Of a stretch of 64,000 nt of DNA, positions 60,535 through 64,000 are shown piece by piece. The notes under the pieces are model-generated. The model saw nothing but the letters and a program-made list of their open reading frames with translations. It was not told where the DNA came from and did no database searches. Numbering within the stretch: the stretch's first letter is position 1; each line of letters begins with the position of its first letter. Source of the stretch: Pontibacter roseus DSM 17521 (GTDB lineage Bacteria > Bacteroidota > Bacteroidia > Cytophagales > Hymenobacteraceae); contig NZ_KB890765.1 of NCBI RefSeq assembly GCF_000373265.1, positions 1 to 64,000 of the forward strand. Reading direction: 5' to 3'. A program made the translations under genes and the position numbers.

Positions 60535-63039
60535 TTACAGACGTGAGACTTTGCTAGCTCCCGATACGTCCGTCACCACGTTGGTTGGTTTGCCTTTGTA
60601 GCGGACTATGCTGGCTCCAGCGGCATCGGCTCGCAAGGTGTTGGTGGCGTATACATCGGCAGTGCATGCCCCAACCGCTTCTACGTTCACGGTGTTGGCC
60701 ACCAGTCTGACCGCATCCAGGTTGCTGGCTCCCGCAATGTCCAAGTCCATGTCGTCGGCACGGCCAACCAGCGTAACCTTCGTGGCTCCCGCAAAATCGC
60801 CTGTCAGTCTATTTGTGTTCACATCGATAAAGGCCTTCGATGCACCCACCAGCGTAATGTTGAGTTCATCCGACTTTATCTGGCCTACGTCGGCTGTGAT
60901 GGCACCGCTCAGGTCAAGGCTGCGGAGCTCCGGCACCGTGATTTGAATCAATACGAGCCTCTCCTTGTCAAATAGGTTGAAGGTCTTGCCTTTGTGTTCT
61001 ATCTCAAGGGTATTGCCGCTTTTCTCGATGCGCAGTTTCTCCAGGTCTTCCTCGTTGCCGCGGGCTGATACGGCGTAGCTGTTGCCCTGCACGATTTGCA
61101 CATGGTAGGGCCCCTGCACCTGGATTTCGTTGAAGTCGCTGAACTCGTAGGTCTGCTGGTTTGAGCTGTATGCTGACTCCTCACTCAGGACGCTTCCGCC
61201 CATACCCATGGTGCTGGCGGCGGCGTAGTTGGTGTCATTCGCATCGTCAAGCGTATCGGCGGCGCAGGTAAGACAAGCCAATCGGTCACCTTTCACTTGC
61301 CACAGGTTGCGCAGGGTCTTCTCGCGGCTGTACTCTTCCTCAAAGGTGCCACTCGGAATCATGCGCAGAAAGCTGCTTGTCAGGCGCAGTCTTTTGTCCT
61401 GCGGAATCATCAGGGTCACATCCATGCGCTGGCTGCGGTAGGCAGCACCCGGCTTGAACTCGAAGCTGTTGTCAAAGCGAATGGTAGAGTCGTTCTGTAC
61501 CACGCGGTAGCTGATCATGCGGGCGTTCTCCTGGGCCTCGGCCTCGGTTTTGCCTTTGGCCTGCAGGCGCTGCTGCACGTCCAGGGTGTTGGCGTTCTGG
61601 CCTTGCACATTGAAGTAGATGCGGTTGTCGTAGGAGGAGTTGGTGTTATACCCATCCAACGTAATCACCGGATATGCCTCAACAGGTATAGACTGCGTTA
61701 CCACTACCTCGCCAGAGCGTCTGAAGTTATTGGTATGCATGGCTATGGTCGTAATCAGCAGGAACAAGCTTACCAGCCATACCCCCAGCATAGACCACCC
61801 AACCAGTGGGCGCATGAAGAAGCGCTTTGCCAACAGGCCGATAGACAGTAGAATCAGGAACAGAATCGGGATTAGGGCTACAAAAAAACCTGCCACCAAG
61901 CCGAGCCTGGGAAAGCCCTCCAGCAGAATGGAGGGCGGGAAATCTCCTATTGTCATACCGTACTGGTTATCCACTATCCCGAGTGAAATGAACAGGGAAG
62001 TGAAGAGCGCAACCGTCAAACCCAGCGCAATAGTCAGGAGCATTACCCCAGCCAGGACGCGAATCATGGAAATCAGGAAGGCGAACAAGGGGCCAAGTGC
62101 CCGGCCGAGCCAGTTGATGACCTGCGATATCAGACGAAAGGGCAACAATACCACCTTGGCCGCAGTACTCTCTTCCCCGTCATGGTCCTTCATGTTCAGG
62201 TTCTCCTTTAGGGTATGCTCAATGCTCGATAGCGTCACAGGGTTGCCCTGCATCTGCATCCGTTCGGTGAGGGTGGCAGCCTCTGGAACCGCAATCCAGA
62301 GGATGATGTAAGCAAGTATACCAAAGCCACCTGCGAAAATCAGAGCCAGGAACAGGATGCGAATAACGGCCACATCCACCCCGAAATACTTGGCTATACC
62401 ACTGGCCACACCCGCCAGTTTCTTATCAGATGGGTCGCGGAACAGTTTTTTGACTGTGATTTCAGGCAGGCTGTAGTTCACGGGTAGCGCTATCCAGAGG
62501 ATGATGTACGCAATCAGGCCGAATGAGCCGGATATGCCCTCTGTCAGAGGCGTACCAATCACCAGGAACACGAACAGGAGACGAATCCAGAGCGGGTCCA
62601 CGTTGAGGTAGTTGGCTATACCTGCCGACACACCACTGACTACTTTTCGGGACACATCGCGGTACAGTTTCTTGGGTCTGGCCTCTGTGTAGGTTCCTGC
62701 TGCAGCGGCGGCTGCCGGTTCACCTGCAGGTCTTGCGGCGCCTCCTGCAAATGGCCTTTCTTCTTCCATCGGCTCCAGAATCTCGAAATCGGTCACGTCA
62801 CCCATTTGGGCAATCAGCGACTGTACGTCTTCCAGCGTGATAACCTGTTTGCCGGGGGAGAGACGCGTAGCGAATATCTCAGCTATACGGGCCTCGATAT
62901 CGGCCACAATCTCCTCGTGCCCCTCATAGCTGGAGAAGTAGTTACGAATAGACGTCAGGTACCGACTAAGCTGCTCATAGCCATCTTCTTCTATGTGGAA
63001 GATGATGCCTTGCAAATTGATGTTTATGTTCTTTTTCAT
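60535..63039 (-). CDS. PspC-domain membrane protein with GIN adhesin-like domain
   Basis: The 834 residues have a cytoplasmic N-terminal domain (about 1-95). Two PspC domains follow (KKLYRDVSRKVVSGVSAGIA near 125 and DKKLAGVASGIAKYFGVD near 205), then several more helices (about 300-440). A C-terminal beta-helical DUF2807/GIN domain (about 640-834) is built of repeats such as LDLSGAITADVGQIKSDELN. It is a probable envelope-stress or surface protein. It is coupled to the PadR regulator by an ATGA overlap. Confidence 0.9.
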   Translation of the reverse strand: MKKNININLQGIIFHIEEDGYEQLSRYLTSIRNYFSSYEGHEEIVADIEARIAEIFATRLSPGKQVITLEDVQSLIAQMGDVTDFEILEPMEEERPFAGGAARPAGEPAAAAAAGTYTEARPKKLYRDVSRKVVSGVSAGIANYLNVDPLWIRLLFVFLVIGTPLTEGISGSFGLIAYIILWIALPVNYSLPEITVKKLFRDPSDKKLAGVASGIAKYFGVDVAVIRILFLALIFAGGFGILAYIILWIAVPEAATLTERMQMQGNPVTLSSIEHTLKENLNMKDHDGEESTAAKVVLLPFRLISQVINWLGRALGPLFAFLISMIRVLAGVMLLTIALGLTVALFTSLFISLGIVDNQYGMTIGDFPPSILLEGFPRLGLVAGFFVALIPILFLILLSIGLLAKRFFMRPLVGWSMLGVWLVSLFLLITTIAMHTNNFRRSGEVVVTQSIPVEAYPVITLDGYNTNSSYDNRIYFNVQGQNANTLDVQQRLQAKGKTEAEAQENARMISYRVVQNDSTIRFDNSFEFKPGAAYRSQRMDVTLMIPQDKRLRLTSSFLRMIPSGTFEEEYSREKTLRNLWQVKGDRLACLTCAADTLDDANDTNYAAASTMGMGGSVLSEESAYSSNQQTYEFSDFNEIQVQGPYHVQIVQGNSYAVSARGNEEDLEKLRIEKSGNTLEIEHKGKTFNLFDKERLVLIQITVPELRSLDLSGAITADVGQIKSDELNITLVGASKAFIDVNTNRLTGDFAGATKVTLVGRADDMDLDIAGASNLDAVRLVANTVNVEAVGACTADVYATNTLRADAAGASIVRYKGKPTNVVTDVSGASKVSRL

Positions 63040-63380
63040 GATTGCTGAGCTTTCTTGTGTTGCATGATAAATTCAGTGGAGGCTACCAGTTCGGACCAGG
63101 TGTCGCGGAGTTGCTCCAGGAAGCTGCGGCCCGTTTCGGTGAGAGTGTAATACTTGCGCGGTGGACCAGAGGTAGATTCTACCCAACTATAGTCGAGAAG
63201 CCCCGCGTTCTTGAGGCGAGTAAGCAGGGGGTACAGGGTACCCTCCACCACTATCATCTTGGCAGCTGTTAGCTCCTCCAACATATCGGATGCATATACC
63301 TCACCACGAGCGATAATCTCCAGGATGCAGAATTCCAGAATTCCCTTCCGCATCTGCACTTGTGTGTTTTCTACTTTCAT
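63036..63380 (-). CDS. PadR family transcriptional regulator
   Basis: A 114-residue winged-helix protein (MRKGILEFCILEIIARGEVY, then GTLYPLLTRLKNAGLLDYSW and GPPRKYYTLTETG). I use the ATG at 63380; earlier starts add a hydrophobic stretch that the family lacks. It probably represses its own operon with the PspC-domain gene through the direct repeats upstream. Confidence 0.93.
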   Translation of the reverse strand: MKVENTQVQMRKGILEFCILEIIARGEVYASDMLEELTAAKMIVVEGTLYPLLTRLKNAGLLDYSWVESTSGPPRKYYTLTETGRSFLEQLRDTWSELVASTEFIMQHKKAQQS

Positions 63381-63403
63381 GATGATTCCGTTAAATGTTG
63401 AAG

Positions 63404-63448
63404 CAAATATAATATAAGGTACTATGTAAAACAAGGTACTGTGTAAAA
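63404..63448 (-). promoter_or_regulatory. padR promoter and operator-like direct repeats
   Basis: On the minus strand TATATTTG (63404-63411) is a perfect -7 box about 24 bases before the padR start. Just upstream are two 16-base direct repeats, AAGGTACTATGTAAAA (63416-63431, + strand) and AAGGTACTGTGTAAAA (63433-63448), offset by 17 bases with one difference. They cover the -33 to -10 interval, where a repressor would block RNA polymerase. Confidence 0.6.
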
Positions 63449-63656
63449 ATAATTACGATTCTTTTTAGAAAGGGTTTAACCCACAATATTTTGTGGATGT
63501 AATTCATTATTTTTGATGGGAAAATTTAGAGCTGAGACATTTAACTAAATCGCTCTGAGGCGTGTTAAGGGGCAAAATACACTGCCTGAGGCGCTTTAAA
63601 AAAATGTGCAACGGGAGTAGTTGAAAGAAGGGAATCCAAGGAAAATTTTAGTGCCT

Positions 63657-64000
63657 ATGAGCAAATTTACGCTACCATGCCTTATTGCTATGCTGCTCCT
63701 ATGCGGTGGCCTCGCCACGGCGCAGGTGTCCACACCCAAGTATAGCAATGAGTTCCTGAACATCGGTGTTGGTGCCCGGGCCCTGGGTATGGGCAATGTT
63801 CAGGTGGCCGTTGCCAACGACGCCACGGCCGGCTTCTGGAACCCAGCAGGTCTGCTGCGCCTCCCCAACAGGTATAACATCGCGCTGATGCACTCGGAAC
63901 TGTTCGCCGGCGTCGCCAAAAACGACTACGGTAGCTTTGCTATGCCAATAGACTCCAGCAGCGCCTTGGCGGTGTCTGTTATTCGGTTGGGCGTGGACGA
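63657..64000 (+). CDS. PorV/PorQ family protein (5' part, cut by window end)
   Basis: ATG at 63657 opens a frame that runs to the window end (114 codons and still open). A signal peptide (MSKFTLPCLIAMLLLCGGLA to about residue 23) is followed by EFLNIGVGARALGMGNVQVA and ATAGFWNPAGLLRL. This is the start of PorV/PorQ-type outer-membrane barrels (FadL-like), some of which belong to the type IX secretion system. That agrees with the T9SS cargo gene in this window. Only the N-terminal third can be seen. Confidence 0.85.
   Translation, partial: MSKFTLPCLIAMLLLCGGLATAQVSTPKYSNEFLNIGVGARALGMGNVQVAVANDATAGFWNPAGLLRLPNRYNIALMHSELFAGVAKNDYGSFAMPIDSSSALAVSVIRLGVD

Larger units (their letters stand above)
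1..64000. repeat. Dispersed highly iterated heptamer GGTATAG / CTATACC
   Basis: The heptamer and its reverse complement recur about once per 600 bases across the window; a manual pass gave about 60 GGTATAG and about 47 CTATACC. The favoured context is CAGGTATAGC. Examples between genes: 7812, 13527, 17103, 26910, 28622, 29643, 30415, 37457, 37583, 47657, 48317, 54096. Examples inside genes: 3567, 6197, 12964, 20990, 41343, 50002. In coding frames it reads as Gly-Ile-Ala or Arg-Tyr-Ser, and on the other strand as Ala-Ile-Pro or Leu-Tyr-Leu, using the otherwise uncommon Ile codon ATA. Near variants (GGTATAC, GGTATGG, CATACCTG) are also frequent. Uniform composition predicts about 8 copies. The function is unknown. 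Confidence 0.85.

Noticed and set aside
1..64000. tRNA genes, CRISPR arrays, prophage or transposase genes
   Set aside because: I looked for T-loop motifs, regular direct repeats with spacers, and transposase or phage proteins on both strands and found none.

Overview
The window is chromosomal DNA of a Bacteroidota bacterium, most likely order Cytophagales and plausibly Hymenobacteraceae (Pontibacter/Hymenobacter-like). This placement is inferred from family content: a type IX secretion C-terminal sorting protein, a PorV/PorQ-family barrel, BatA, DUF4199 and PspC/GIN proteins, promoters of the Bacteroidota form TTTG-N18/19-TANNTTTG, and AT-rich gene starts with few Shine-Dalgarno sites. There is no phage, plasmid, transposase, CRISPR array or tRNA gene that I can recognise. 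Most genes are housekeeping.

Layout. 1-276: end of an rRNA operon (5S rRNA and its terminator). 455-7817: BatA-like protein, a degenerate dihydroorotase, two DUF4199 membrane proteins, two glycosyltransferases and an NmrA-like reductase, all on + and tightly packed. 7912-14026: lipoprotein, purB, a GT51 peptidoglycan glycosyltransferase with a large N-terminal domain, a bile-acid:Na+ symporter homologue, DUF3817. 14165-22482: lipoprotein, fused DAHP synthase/chorismate mutase with an attenuator-like leader, a 200-bp inverted-repeat element, TerC, a DPM1-like glycosyltransferase, protoporphyrinogen oxidase, a HAD phosphatase, QorB-like reductase and a 53-residue lipoprotein. 22572-26909: an arginine locus (arginine decarboxylase diverging from arginase and argS). 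27000-32341: glutathione peroxidase, menA, aldo/keto reductase, pncA, PIG-L deacetylase, GNAT and sugar O-acetyltransferases. 32511-36837: outer-membrane beta-barrel receptor and DEAD-box helicase. 36838-37681: a gene-poor region holding what looks like an orphan short transcription unit. 37682-49650: CaiB-like CoA transferase, phenylalanine hydroxylase, a phosphodiesterase-like protein, an ABC-F ATPase, RDD and SPW membrane proteins, murI, a lipoprotein and a glutathionylspermidine-synthase-like ligase. 49714-52452: nuoHIJK without the rest of complex I. 52797-54095: T9SS cargo. 54176-56645: iscS-iscU-orf-iscA. 56763-60253: methylmalonyl-CoA epimerase, tsaC, CCA-adding enzyme, TraB/GumN-like protein. 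60535-63380: padR-pspC pair with an operator-like repeat. 63657-64000: start of a PorV/PorQ-family gene cut by the window end.

The most striking feature is not a gene. The heptamer GGTATAG / CTATACC (usual context CAGGTATAGC) occurs roughly 100 times by hand count, on both strands, inside and between genes, against about 8 expected from uniform base use. It often sits directly after stop codons, sometimes supplies the stop codon, forms small inverted pairs, and is present as a five-copy tandem array at 35276-35307. Its density resembles DNA-uptake sequences or the cyanobacterial HIP1 element, and nothing in the annotated genes explains it.
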